Assembly (NCBI GenBank): GCA_035480615.1 | Contig: DATIHO010000109.1 | Location: 1-14,324 of the forward strand | Source of the DNA: CAIPFQ01 sp035480615 | Lineage (GTDB): Bacteria > Chlamydiota > Chlamydiia > Chlamydiales > SM23-39 | DNA: 14,324 bases | Direction: 5' to 3' | In this document: positions 1 to 7,367 of the stretch, piece by piece | Position numbering within the stretch: the first letter of the stretch is position 1 | How the letters are laid out: every line of letters starts with the position of its first letter | Notes under the pieces: generated by a model | The model's database searches: none | Seen by the model: the letters and a program-made list of their open reading frames with translations, nothing else | What the model was told of the DNA's origin: nothing | Made by a program: the position numbers and the translations under genes

Positions 1-1
1 C

Positions 2-136
2 AGTAACGGAAAGGCAGAGGGTATCAACAATAAAATTAAAACTTTGAAAAGACAGGCATATGGCTATAGGGACATGGAGTACTTCAAGCTGCGACTTTAC
101 CATCTTCATGAGCAGAGGTACCAATTAGCCGGATGA
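2..136 (+). pseudogene. ISL3-family transposase, C-terminal end (continues to the left of the window)
   Basis: The frame starting at base 2 is open for 44 codons and ends with TGA at 134-136. It encodes SNGKAEGINNKIKTLKR followed by QAYGYRDMEYFKLR and ends HEQRYQLAG. From memory of the family, this is the conserved C-terminal block of ISL3 (IS204/IS1001/IS1165) DDE transposases: NG..EG.NNKIK..KR.AYG, then an F.LR stretch and a short basic tail. Only this end lies in the window, so whether the gene is intact cannot be judged; I list it as partial. It converges on nadE, whose stop codon lies only 26 bp away, so the insertion sequence probably ends between 136 and about 165. I could not define its terminal inverted repeat. 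Family assignment is fairly sure; activity is unknown. Confidence 0.75.
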
Positions 137-162
137 ACCATAACTATTTATTCAATATGTTG

Positions 163-1977
163 CTATACCATTATAATTGGATTTTTCCATTTTTGGACGA
201 TGGGAACATGGCGACCTTTGGAAAAGGCTTTCTTTGTGACTCGAAGGCCGATCGGCGCCTGGCGCCTTTTATATTCGGCATGGTGGATTTTATAGATAAT
301 ATCTTTGACAAATTCAAGATTAATATTTCTGTTTCTAGCAATTACAGAAGCGGGTAATTGCTCTTCAATATAATCTTCAATTACAGGATCGAGAATTTCG
401 TAAGGCGGCAGCGTTTCAAAATCGGTTTGGTTTTCCTTCAGTTCCGCAGACGGAACTTTTTCGATGATAGACTGAGGGATGATCTCTTTTCGCCTATTCA
501 CAAATTTCGCCAGATCATAAATTCGCAATTTTGTCACATCGTGCAACACCCCGAGTCCTCCCGCCATATCTCCATAAAGCGTTGCATATCCCATCGCCAT
601 CTCGCTTTTGTTGCCGGTATTTAAGAGAATCAAACCCTCTTTATTCGAAAAAGCCATCAAAACCATACTCCGGATGCGCGATTGGAGATTCTCTTCTGTC
701 GCATCAAAAGGGCGCCCTTGAAACATCGGCTCCAACAAATCGAGATACATTTGAAAAATGGGATCGATCGGGATCAGCCGAAATTCCACTCCCAAATTTT
801 TTGCAAGATTTTCCGCATCCGTAATGCTTGCAGGCGTTGAATAACGCGAGGGCAGACCTACGCATACAACATTTTCCTTTCCCAATGCTTCTTGCGCAAT
901 ACACGCCACAAGGGCGGAGTCAATTCCTCCGGAAAGACCTATAATCGCCTTTTTCATTTTTTGCTTATGCAAATAATCGCGCACCCCGAGCACTAGAGCA
1001 GAATAAAGGTCTTTCACCCCATTTTCCGGAGCTGTGCAAGGAGAGACATTGGCGTTCAGATCGATCAAAAGATCGTCTTCTTCAAACCCTTTCGCGATTT
1101 GAATGAGATCCCCTTTTCCATTGAGAAACAAACTATGGCCGTCGAAAATCAGCTGGTCATTGGCGCCTACCTGATTGCAAAGAACAACGGGGCATCGCAG
1201 CGTACGGGCAACTGCCTGAAAAATCGAAAGGCGCTCATCTTTTCGATGGAAATAATAGGGGGACCCGGAAAGATTGAGCAGCAAATCGGGCTGCTTGCTT
1301 TTTAATTCCAACACAGGATCGATGCGATAATGGGTTTCCTTTATACCGAAACAACCTGAAGAATCGGTTTTTGACGACGTCGGCTTGGCAGCAGTTTTTT
1401 GGGTATGCTCGCCGCCTTGCCAGAGGCAATGGTCGCTCGCTCCAGACGCAAAAACTAAAGCCGCCTCCTTGTCAAATTCCCGATTCTTCAGGTTGTTTCG
1501 GTATACCGCCGACGCATGCTGCCAAACATCTTCGCAAATCGTAACGGCAATCCGAAGTCCGAGATACTCCCAAATCGGCTCCTCGTTACCCGGCTCAAAA
1601 TAGCGCCGCTCATCAAAAACATCATAAGTGGGAAGCAATGTTTTATTCTTAAAACCCAAGAGCGCGCCGTCTGCAAACACCGCAACGCTGTTATACAGGA
1701 ATTTCTCCCGCCCTTCCACATTTCTTCTTGGCAGGCCAATACATGCAAAAAGACCTTTCGTTGCGGGCGCAATTTGTTCAAGGGCCTCATGACAGGCATT
1801 GATGAACTCGGCGTCAAGCAACAAGTCATCCGGGAAATAGCCTGAAAGAGTCAATTCGGGAAACAAGATGATATTGGCCCCTTTTTGTCTTGCTCGATCC
1901 AGAGATTGAAGAATTTTTTGTACATTTCCCTGAACATCGCCAATCGTCGGGTTGATTTGTGCCGCGAGAACCTTCAT
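163..1977 (-). CDS. nadE: Glutamine-dependent NAD+ synthetase (NadE), carrying an in-frame 54-codon insert
   Basis: Amidates nicotinic acid adenine dinucleotide to NAD+ in the cytoplasm with ATP, using ammonia released from glutamine by its own N-terminal domain. The N-terminal nitrilase-type glutaminase domain (about 1-300) shows the E-K-C triad as E41 (FPELTLSGY), K112 (NKTLLP) and C148 (VTICEDVW). The C-terminal synthetase domain carries the ATP-binding SGGIDS motif at 349-354. Residues 159-212 (YRNNL...CFGI) do not belong to the family: they come from a palindromic repeat at 1342-1505. Without them the protein is 550 residues, the usual size. ATG at 1975-1977 (MKVLAAQINP) is preferred over the in-frame ATG at 1983, because family members begin directly with this strand. 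The C-terminus (IVQKWKNPIIMV) is a few residues longer than usual, perhaps through the neighbouring IS insertion. It is divergent from htpG. Confidence 0.93.
   Translation of the reverse strand: MKVLAAQINPTIGDVQGNVQKILQSLDRARQKGANIILFPELTLSGYFPDDLLLDAEFINACHEALEQIAPATKGLFACIGLPRRNVEGREKFLYNSVAVFADGALLGFKNKTLLPTYDVFDERRYFEPGNEEPIWEYLGLRIAVTICEDVWQHASAVYRNNLKNREFDKEAALVFASGASDHCLWQGGEHTQKTAAKPTSSKTDSSGCFGIKETHYRIDPVLELKSKQPDLLLNLSGSPYYFHRKDERLSIFQAVARTLRCPVVLCNQVGANDQLIFDGHSLFLNGKGDLIQIAKGFEEDDLLIDLNANVSPCTAPENGVKDLYSALVLGVRDYLHKQKMKKAIIGLSGGIDSALVACIAQEALGKENVVCVGLPSRYSTPASITDAENLAKNLGVEFRLIPIDPIFQMYLDLLEPMFQGRPFDATEENLQSRIRSMVLMAFSNKEGLILLNTGNKSEMAMGYATLYGDMAGGLGVLHDVTKLRIYDLAKFVNRRKEIIPQSIIEKVPSAELKENQTDFETLPPYEILDPVIEDYIEEQLPASVIARNRNINLEFVKDIIYKIHHAEYKRRQAPIGLRVTKKAFSKGRHVPIVQKWKNPIIMV
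1342..1505. repeat. Palindromic insertion element (MITE/RPE-like) inside nadE
   Basis: A perfect 26-bp inverted repeat bounds this element (1342-1367 and 1480-1505). The outer part reads TATACCGAAACAACCT from either end. The interior continues as an imperfect palindrome: TTTGAC, GGCTT and GTTTTT blocks recur in the same order in both arms, and a small TTGCC-TCT-GGCAA hairpin lies at the centre. If TA was the duplicated target, the net gain is 162 bp, exactly 54 codons. Removing it restores a normal-length NadE reading ASAV-KETHYRIDP. TA duplication and terminal inverted repeats are typical of MITEs of the IS630/mariner group. In-frame insertion into a gene is typical of Rickettsia palindromic elements. 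Related copies lie at 12071-12105 and 13902-13917. Which enzyme mobilises it is unknown. Confidence 0.85.
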
Positions 1978-2097
1978 AAGCATGAAAATAAAATTTTACC
2001 CCGATAAATCGCAATCCCGATTCTTGCAAATTTCATAGCCATCTATCTTTCCATTTGATAAATTCGGACTTTGTCCAATCAATAAGGAATTCAGGCA

Positions 2098-3900
2098 ATG
2101 AAGCACAGTCAATTATCCGTCCATTCCGAAAATATTCTCCCGATCATTAAAAAATGGCTTTATAGCGATAAGGATATCTTTATACGCGAGCTCGTTTCAA
2201 ACGCTTCCGACGCATTGAATAAAGTGCGGATGCTTCGCGACTCAGGAGAGCAGATTGAGGGAGATCTGGAAATTTCAGTGACGATTGATAAAAGCAAAAA
2301 GACCATTCAAATTTCCGACACGGGGATCGGAATGACTGAAGAAGAAGTGGAAAAATATATCGCTCAGATCGCTTTCTCCGGAGCTGAAGAATTTGTGGCA
2401 AAATACAAGCCAAAAGATGAAAAAGACCCCATCATCGGCCATTTTGGCTTGGGATTTTACTCAGCCTACATGGTAGCGTCCCAGGTAGAAATTGAAACCC
2501 GCTCCTATCTCTCGGACGCTGCCGCGGTTTTTTGGAGCTGTGACGGCACTTCCAACTACTCCATTGACAAGGGATCTCGCGAATCTCGCGGAACGCAAAT
2601 CACCTTGTATTTGGATGAACAATCTCTCGAATATTTGGAAGAAGAGAAAATCAGGGAGCAGTTAAAGCGTTACTGCATGTTCATGCCGTTTCCCATTTCA
2701 TTGAATGGCAAGCCGCTCAACAATAAAGCTCCCTTGTGGATCAAGAGTCCCGCTGATTGCAATGCGAAAGAATACGTGGAATTCTATCGACAATTTTTTC
2801 CTTACGATCCTGAACCGCTCTTTTGGATTCATCTCAATGTCGATTATCCATTCCATCTCAAAGGAATTTTGTTTTTTCCGAAAACCCATCGCCGTTTTGA
2901 TTCACAAGACACTGCCATCAAACTTTTTTGCAACCGCGTGTTCGTATCGGACCATTGCAAGGACATCCTTCCCGATTATATGATGGTGCTCAAAGGCGCC
3001 ATTGACAGCCCTGATATCCCTCTCAACGTTTCCCGCTCCTATTTGCAGGTAGATCCAAGTGTCCGTCAGTTGAGCACTCATATCGCGAAAAAGATCGCCG
3101 ACCGTCTGACGCTCTATTTCAGAAATGAAAAGGAAAAATATATTGATTCCTGGCCCGAAATTGAGATGTTTCTCAAATTGGGGATTCTTCAAGATGAGAA
3201 ATTTTATGAGAGAACCAAGGAATTGCTGATTTGGAAAAGCAGCAATGGCAGCTGGACAACGATTCCTGATTATGTTGAAAGAAATCCGGAGAAAACAATC
3301 TACTATGCCGCGTCCGATAAAGACTCTCCTCTTTTGCAAATCTACAAAGAGAAAAAAGTAGAAATTCTCATCGCAGAGGCGCCGATTGATACGGCAGTGA
3401 TTCAATATCTTGAGGAAAAACAATCGATCAAATTCCAACGGATCGATGGAGCGTACGACATTCTATTGGATGCGGATCGAGAAAAAACTCTTTTGGACGT
3501 AGAAGGAAAAACGGAGGCTGCCCGAATCGCTGATTTTATCCGTTCGGCCCTGGATAAAAAAGAGCTAGAGATAGAGGCAAAAAGTTTGCATTCAGATACC
3601 GTTCCCGCTCTGCTCGTTTTAGATGAAACCCAAAGGCGCTTTCGTGATTATATGACGCTCACACAAGGAAAGTCCGCTACCTCCATTCATCTCAAAAAAA
3701 CCTTCGTCGTTAATACGAACAGCAAATTGATTCAAATGATTGCAAAACTGAAAGATCGGTACCCCTCCGCCGCAACAGAAATGGCAAAAGGAGTGTATGA
3801 TTTATCTTTATTATCCCAAAGAGAAGTGCATACAGGAGAACTTGATCAGGTTATTGCGCAACAAACAAAACTATTGGAAAACCTGGCATCATTGCTTTAA
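2098..3900 (+). CDS. htpG: Chaperone HtpG (bacterial Hsp90)
   Basis: Cytoplasmic ATP-dependent chaperone that acts as a dimer on partly folded client proteins. The N-terminal GHKL ATPase domain (about 1-220) is complete. It has E31 and N35 in ELVSNASDAL, D74 in DTGIGM, the glycine-rich lid at 113-121 (IGHFGLGFY) and the GT of RGTQITL at 165-166. The middle domain (about 230-430) contains the family stretch KGILFFP and the segment FVSDHCKDILPDYM. A shorter C-terminal dimerisation region ends at residue 600, slightly under the usual length of about 620. The ATG at 2098 is supported by AAGGA at 2084-2088, about nine bases upstream, and by the conserved beginning. nadE lies divergently 120 bp away; uvrC follows after 12 bp and is probably co-transcribed. 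No clear heat-shock element (CIRCE) is visible upstream. Confidence 0.95.
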   Translation: MKHSQLSVHSENILPIIKKWLYSDKDIFIRELVSNASDALNKVRMLRDSGEQIEGDLEISVTIDKSKKTIQISDTGIGMTEEEVEKYIAQIAFSGAEEFVAKYKPKDEKDPIIGHFGLGFYSAYMVASQVEIETRSYLSDAAAVFWSCDGTSNYSIDKGSRESRGTQITLYLDEQSLEYLEEEKIREQLKRYCMFMPFPISLNGKPLNNKAPLWIKSPADCNAKEYVEFYRQFFPYDPEPLFWIHLNVDYPFHLKGILFFPKTHRRFDSQDTAIKLFCNRVFVSDHCKDILPDYMMVLKGAIDSPDIPLNVSRSYLQVDPSVRQLSTHIAKKIADRLTLYFRNEKEKYIDSWPEIEMFLKLGILQDEKFYERTKELLIWKSSNGSWTTIPDYVERNPEKTIYYAASDKDSPLLQIYKEKKVEILIAEAPIDTAVIQYLEEKQSIKFQRIDGAYDILLDADREKTLLDVEGKTEAARIADFIRSALDKKELEIEAKSLHSDTVPALLVLDETQRRFRDYMTLTQGKSATSIHLKKTFVVNTNSKLIQMIAKLKDRYPSAATEMAKGVYDLSLLSQREVHTGELDQVIAQQTKLLENLASLL

Positions 3901-3912
3901 AGGGTCTAATTT

Positions 3913-5733
3913 GTGTTCGACCCTCGCTCTTTAGCTCTCTATCCGGATCAGCCGGGCGTCTATCTCATGAAAGACGCCCAGGACAAAGTTTTGTATATCG
4001 GCAAGGCGAAAAGCCTTCGCGCCCGTTTAAAACAGTACTTTGCAATCCATGGCGATCAAAGAGAGATGGTTCCCTATTTGACCGCTCAAGTTGAAACTAT
4101 AGATACTATTGTTGCTTTAACAGAAAAAGATGCTTTGATTTTAGAAAACAACTTAATCAAGAGGCATCGTCCCAAATACAATATTCTTCTCAAAGATGAC
4201 AAAACCTTTATCAGTCTTGTAATCACACAGCATAAATGGCCAATGATTCGTATTTTCCGCTTCAAGGAGTCCCCTCCCAAAAATATCGGCACTATTTTCG
4301 GACCCTATACAAATGCATTGGCAGCCCGTCAAACCCTGGATCTCCTCTTTCGCCTTTTCCCTCTTCGTCAATGTTCCGATGCAGAATTGGCAAGCCGCTC
4401 CAGACCCTGCCTGTTATATGACATCAAACGCTGTATCGCGCCTTGCGTAAAAAAATGCACGGAAGCGGAGTATCAAACCCATGTCGAAGGAGCGGCGCGC
4501 CTTTTAAAAGGACACGATAAAGAAGTATTGCGCACACTCAAGCGGCAGATGGCGGCAGCATCTGACGCTCTTGAATTTGAAAAAGCAAACGAACTTTTGC
4601 AAATGATTGCACAAATCAAACATGTCATCCAAGTGCAGCATGTCGACAACCCTTCAGCTAAAGATAGCGATGTATTGGGCCTTCATCGCGAAGCCGATGC
4701 GGTCATGATCGCTCTTTTGATATTTCGGGAGGGAAAAGTTGTCGCATCGGAACATTTTAGTTTTCATTGGATCGCATCGGACGATGCTGAAGTGATCGAA
4801 TCCTTTCTCTTACAGCATTATAAATATGTACCCGACTGGCCTCAGGAAATCATCGTTCCGGTTGAACTTTCTCAAGCAAAAGCTCTGGAAGAAATCCTAT
4901 CAGAATCGGCAAACAAAAAAATTGCCATCCTCACCCCTCAAAAAGGGAAAAAACGGGATCTGATTGAAATGGGCCATCGCAATGCAAAAGCCCTTTTTAT
5001 CCGCGAACAGGACGCTCGCTCTCTCAAAGAAAAAATGTTGCTCGATTTGGCTGAATTGCTGCAACTCACCCGATTTCCAAGGCGCATCGAATGTTTTGAC
5101 ACCTCCAATATTTCAGGAAAAAACCCTGTTGCAAGCATGGCCTGTTTCATCAATGGAGACAGGGATAAATCGCGCACACGCCTTTTTAAAATTAAAGGAA
5201 TGGAAAAAGCCGATGATTATACAGCGATGAAGCAAGTTCTAACGCGCCATTTTGCAAAAGCAAAAGAAACCCAGGATTTTTGCGACCTTCTCATTGTGGA
5301 TGGCGGAAAAGGGCATCTCAATTTGAGTCTTGAAGTATTCGCTGAATTGGGGATTGCTTCTGTCGATGTGATCGCTCTTGCAAAAGAAGAGGCGCGCCAT
5401 GATAAAGGACTGACTCAGGAAAAAATATTTGTCCCTCATCGAAAAGACCCTTTACTCATTGACTCCCAATCCAAACTCCTTTTTCTTTTGCAAAGGATTC
5501 GCGACGAAGCGCATCGACTCGCAATCGCGTATCATCGTAAAATAAGATCCAAGATAATTATTTCCAGCGAATTAGATGAAATTCCAGGAATCGGGCCTAT
5601 CAAAAAAAAGAAATTATTGCAGCGATTTGGGAGTGTAAAAGCAATCAGGGCTGCCACTGCAGAAGAACTGCGATCCATCAAAGAACTATCCAAACGAGAT
5701 ATCAACACTCTCATGAAATGGGCGCATTCGTAA
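3913..5733 (+). CDS. uvrC: Excinuclease ABC subunit C (UvrC)
   Basis: Makes the 3' and 5' incisions in UvrABC nucleotide excision repair. The N-terminal GIY-YIG nuclease domain (about 10-95) has GVYLM at 15-19 and VLYIGKAKSLRARL at 26-39. Four cysteines at 154, 166, 174 and 178 (RQC, RPC, RCIAPC) match the iron-sulfur ligands reported for E. coli UvrC. A UvrB-binding UVR motif lies at about 203-238. The RNase H-like nuclease domain includes ECFDTSNISG and LLIVDGGKGHLN. A helix-hairpin-helix tail contains IPGIGPIKKKKLLQRFGS. The start is GTG at 3913, 12 bp after the htpG stop, with weak AAAGGG at 3898-3903. The final residues WAHS and the stop codon are encoded by a tRNA-like fragment (5722-5768), so the original C-terminus may have been replaced by recombination; no domain is lost. 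Confidence 0.95.
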   Translation: MFDPRSLALYPDQPGVYLMKDAQDKVLYIGKAKSLRARLKQYFAIHGDQREMVPYLTAQVETIDTIVALTEKDALILENNLIKRHRPKYNILLKDDKTFISLVITQHKWPMIRIFRFKESPPKNIGTIFGPYTNALAARQTLDLLFRLFPLRQCSDAELASRSRPCLLYDIKRCIAPCVKKCTEAEYQTHVEGAARLLKGHDKEVLRTLKRQMAAASDALEFEKANELLQMIAQIKHVIQVQHVDNPSAKDSDVLGLHREADAVMIALLIFREGKVVASEHFSFHWIASDDAEVIESFLLQHYKYVPDWPQEIIVPVELSQAKALEEILSESANKKIAILTPQKGKKRDLIEMGHRNAKALFIREQDARSLKEKMLLDLAELLQLTRFPRRIECFDTSNISGKNPVASMACFINGDRDKSRTRLFKIKGMEKADDYTAMKQVLTRHFAKAKETQDFCDLLIVDGGKGHLNLSLEVFAELGIASVDVIALAKEEARHDKGLTQEKIFVPHRKDPLLIDSQSKLLFLLQRIRDEAHRLAIAYHRKIRSKIIISSELDEIPGIGPIKKKKLLQRFGSVKAIRAATAEELRSIKELSKRDINTLMKWAHS

Positions 5734-5768
5734 TGCGAAGGTCGTCGGTGCGATTCCGGCTTCAGGCA
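5722..5768 (+). other. 3'-half fragment of a tRNA-Thr(CGT) gene, possible attachment-site scar
   Basis: This stretch reads as the second half of a tRNA. The anticodon arm has loop TTCGTAA with anticodon CGT at 5729-5731, flanked by GCGCA and TGCGA as I recall for E. coli thrW. It is followed by AGGTC, then a T arm with stem GTCGG/CCGGC and loop TGCGATT, then TTCAGGC plus a discriminator A. The expected 5' partner GCCTGAA and a D arm are absent upstream, where uvrC codes instead. The loop has TGC where TTC is expected. It is therefore not a functional tRNA. The break at the anticodon arm is where tyrosine-recombinase attachment sites in tRNA genes commonly begin, so an att scar is a reasonable inference. 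There is no CCA end and no integrase gene in the window. Confidence 0.65.
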
Positions 5769-5980
5769 TTCTATTTTCTTTGAAATGTCCTTTTATCCGC
5801 CTGGTTCCAAAATGGGAAGCGATGGTGTGGCGGGTCGCGTCGATAGCACGATCCATCCTCTTCATCGGCTCGTCGATCCTTTCCAAACGGACAAAGTCCA
5901 GTGGTAGAGAAAAACTGTCTATTTCCGTATTTCTGTGTATGTGGTATCATGCCGCTGATGAATTTAAATATGGAGGGTAT
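5769..5980. other. Intergenic stretch between the tRNA fragment and the antitoxin
   Basis: No convincing gene is seen here. The frame of the antitoxin is open upstream back to an ATG at 5780, but the strong Shine-Dalgarno sequence before 5981 argues against using it. On the minus strand a frame reads ERIDEPMKRMDRAIDATRH, reminiscent of coiled-coil repeats in small bacterial proteins of unknown function; it could be a fragment. A TATCAT hexamer preceded by TG (5942-5950) could be an extended -10 box for the antitoxin, but no -35 is evident. Confidence 0.4.
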
Positions 5981-6220
5981 ATGAATACAAAAACAGCCAG
6001 GCTCACGATCGATATGGAGAGATCGGAGCATAAGCGCTTAAAAATGGTCGCTTCCATGATGGGGACAACTATCAAAAATCTGATTTTGATGAGCGTAGAG
6101 GAATTCATGCAGAAAAAGCCAAATAAGGTGACTCTGAAGGCTATGAAACAGTCTGAAGGGGGAAAGGGGCTCAAGAAGTTCCGAAGTCTCGACGAAATGT
6201 TGGAAGATCTGGGTGTCTAA
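5981..6220 (+). CDS. Antitoxin-like protein, ribbon-helix-helix type, orphaned
   Basis: A 79-residue protein. The N-terminal part (TARLTIDMERSEHKRLKMVA, then MMGTTIKNLILMSVEEFM) has the beta-strand, helix, turn, helix pattern of ribbon-helix-helix antitoxins that bind their own operator as dimers. The C-terminal half (about 48-79) is the likely toxin-binding tail, ending FRSLDEMLEDLGV. The start is well fixed: GGAGGG at 5972-5977 sits just before ATG at 5981. The stop codon overlaps an ATG (TAATG, 6218-6222), the usual antitoxin-toxin coupling, but the following frame is only a stub. The gene is unlike its housekeeping neighbours and lies directly after a tRNA fragment, suggesting it belongs to a decayed island. 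The exact antitoxin family (RelB, ParD or other) is not resolved. Confidence 0.75.
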   Translation: MNTKTARLTIDMERSEHKRLKMVASMMGTTIKNLILMSVEEFMQKKPNKVTLKAMKQSEGGKGLKKFRSLDEMLEDLGV

Positions 6221-6252
6221 TGTTGATTCCTGTTCGGACTTCGCTTTTTCCT
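6220..6252 (+). pseudogene. Truncated toxin stub (RelE/YafQ-like beginning)
   Basis: An ATG overlapping the antitoxin stop by one base starts MLIPVRTSLF. To my recollection this is how many YafQ/RelE-type mRNA interferases begin (LIPVRTS.F). After about ten codons the similarity stops. The frame runs on to TGA at 6346-6348, but from 6263 it is merely the reverse of the asp23-like gene. None of the catalytic residues of such toxins could be present. The boundary I give is approximate. The toxin identity rests on a very short match plus gene position. Confidence 0.45.
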
Positions 6253-6262
6253 GCTCAGGTTA

Positions 6263-6706
6263 TTAAAATGCTCCCTCAAACTCTCCTGCCTCAACCCCTT
6301 TTTCCTGAGACTCTCCCTCTTCCGGTTGAGAATGAACAAGGTCTTTGAAGATCACATGGACTGATGCGACATGAAGTCCTGTCCACCGGCTAATCTCCTC
6401 CACAAGACACGTTTGAATTTCCTCCGCTTTTTCCGGGATCGCAATGCCGTAAACGATATTGATTTCAACGCGAATATCCACGGAATGTTTTTTTTGATCC
6501 TGGGTCACGTTGATTCCTTTCACGCTCTCGATTTCCCTTCCCAAAAGGCTGTCGAAAAGATTGCCCTCCAAAAGGCAAATCCCAGAAATTTTTGCGAGAG
6601 ATTGCAGAACAATTCCCTGAAATACACGCGTTTCAATATCGCGAATAAAAACGGTATCGGGCAGTTCAATCTCCCTGGCATCCATATTTTTTAATGAATC
6701 GTACAT
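6263..6706 (-). CDS. Asp23/Gls24 family protein
   Basis: A 147-residue protein of the Asp23/Gls24 (DUF322) family. The core at about 20-120 contains the typical beginning ETRVFQGIVLQSLAKISGI, then VDIRVEINIVYGIAIPEKAEEIQ and the helix-strand ending WTGLHVASVHVIFKDL. The last 25 residues are acidic and glutamate-rich, probably disordered. In Firmicutes such proteins are linked to envelope stress or lie at the membrane. In Chlamydiae the role is not known to me, and no membrane segment or signal is visible. The start at 6706 is preceded by AGAGG at the right distance; MDAREIEL eight codons in is a weaker alternative. It stands alone, divergent from the GYF_2 gene and convergent with the decayed toxin stub. 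Confidence 0.8.
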   Translation of the reverse strand: MYDSLKNMDAREIELPDTVFIRDIETRVFQGIVLQSLAKISGICLLEGNLFDSLLGREIESVKGINVTQDQKKHSVDIRVEINIVYGIAIPEKAEEIQTCLVEEISRWTGLHVASVHVIFKDLVHSQPEEGESQEKGVEAGEFEGAF

Positions 6707-6749
6707 ACGCTAACCTCTTATCCCCCCATCCTATCAAAAATCATGCAGC

Positions 6750-6778
6750 TTGGAAAGTATTTCCTGATCCGTTACAAT
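6750..6778 (+). promoter_or_regulatory. Probable sigma-70-type promoter of the GYF_2-domain gene
   Basis: TTGGAA at 6750-6755 and TACAAT at 6773-6778 are separated by 17 bp, close to the TTGACA/TATAAT consensus. Transcription would begin near 6785, leaving only a few bases before the ATG at 6791. This argues against the in-frame ATG at 6743, which lies upstream of the -35 box, and suggests a very short or leaderless mRNA. This is prediction only. Confidence 0.5.
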
Positions 6779-6790
6779 GTCATTAAAAAA

Positions 6791-7222
6791 ATGCCTATTC
6801 CATTCACTTCGCTGACTTTAATAGCCGCTGCGTTAACAGGTGTTTTAGGCGCCTACTTAGCTCATCGTCGAGGCCGCAACCCTTACGTTTGGTTCTTTGT
6901 CGGTTTCTTCTTTGGCATCTTGGGTGCGTTTGCGATCTTTTTCGCTCCAAGTGGCAGAAAAAATTTACTCAAAGAAAAGCCAAAAGTCGCCATCCAACAG
7001 CCTCGGCCGACAATTCGGGGGCCTGCTGATAAATTCTGGTATTACCTCGATCTGGAACATCAACAAATCGGACCGATGAGCCTCTCAGCTTTAACTACAG
7101 CTTGGCATCAAGAAAAAATTTCTTTAACTACTTATGTATGGCATGAAGAGCTTCCAGAATGGAAGCCCCTGCAAGAACTTATACCATGCATCAAAAAGAC
7201 CGAAAATTTACTGCAAAGCTGA
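6791..7222 (+). CDS. Membrane protein with C-terminal GYF_2-like domain
   Basis: A 143-residue protein from the chosen start MPIPFTSL. Two hydrophobic segments (about 5-24 and 30-50) are separated by the basic turn HRRGRNP, predicting a small hairpin in the inner membrane with the basic loop in the cytoplasm. After a proline- and lysine-rich linker comes a GYF_2 (DUF4339) domain at about 80-130: WYYLDLEHQQIGPMSLSAL, followed by TYVWHEELPEWKPLQEL. This has the W-Y start, the G-P turn and the late W-x-P-L typical of the family. GYF-type domains generally bind proline-rich peptides; the bacterial ones have no established function known to me. No Shine-Dalgarno sequence is seen before the ATG, consistent with the short leader implied by the promoter at 6750-6778. 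A longer start at 6743 would add 16 residues. Confidence 0.75.
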   Translation: MPIPFTSLTLIAAALTGVLGAYLAHRRGRNPYVWFFVGFFFGILGAFAIFFAPSGRKNLLKEKPKVAIQQPRPTIRGPADKFWYYLDLEHQQIGPMSLSALTTAWHQEKISLTTYVWHEELPEWKPLQELIPCIKKTENLLQS

Positions 7223-7226
7223 CGCC

Positions 7227-7249
7227 TCAAAACGGAACTTTAGTTTTGA
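7227..7249 (+). terminator. Weak stem-loop just after the GYF_2 gene
   Basis: TCAAAAC (7227-7233) and GTTTTGA (7243-7249) form a 7-bp stem with a 9-base loop, four bases after the stop codon. The stem is AT-rich and no T-run follows, so termination is only a possibility. Confidence 0.2.
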
Positions 7250-7367
7250 TAAGTTGTAGGCAGAATGAGTTAGGCAACAAAACGCTGAAAGAAATCAAAA
7301 TTTTCTTGTCCAATCCTATGATCGACGAGCGCCAGCGAGTTGATCATAAAATTGTACAAAGTCGAGA

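Noticed and set aside
2016..2025. CCCGATTCTT between nadE and htpG, resembling the inner part of the palindromic repeat
   Set aside because: Only ten bases match and they diverge immediately; chance is likely.
2055..2083. TTGATA with a weak -10 as an htpG promoter
   Set aside because: No acceptable -10 at 16-18 bp; the promoter could not be placed with confidence.
5686..5886. Minus-strand frame with coiled-coil-like ERIDEPMKRMDRAIDATRH
   Set aside because: It crosses the tRNA fragment and the end of uvrC in reverse; at most a gene fragment, with too little signal to annotate.
5780..5980. Upstream extension of the antitoxin frame to an ATG at 5780
   Set aside because: Strong GGAGGG before ATG 5981 and the family-typical start there make the extension unlikely.
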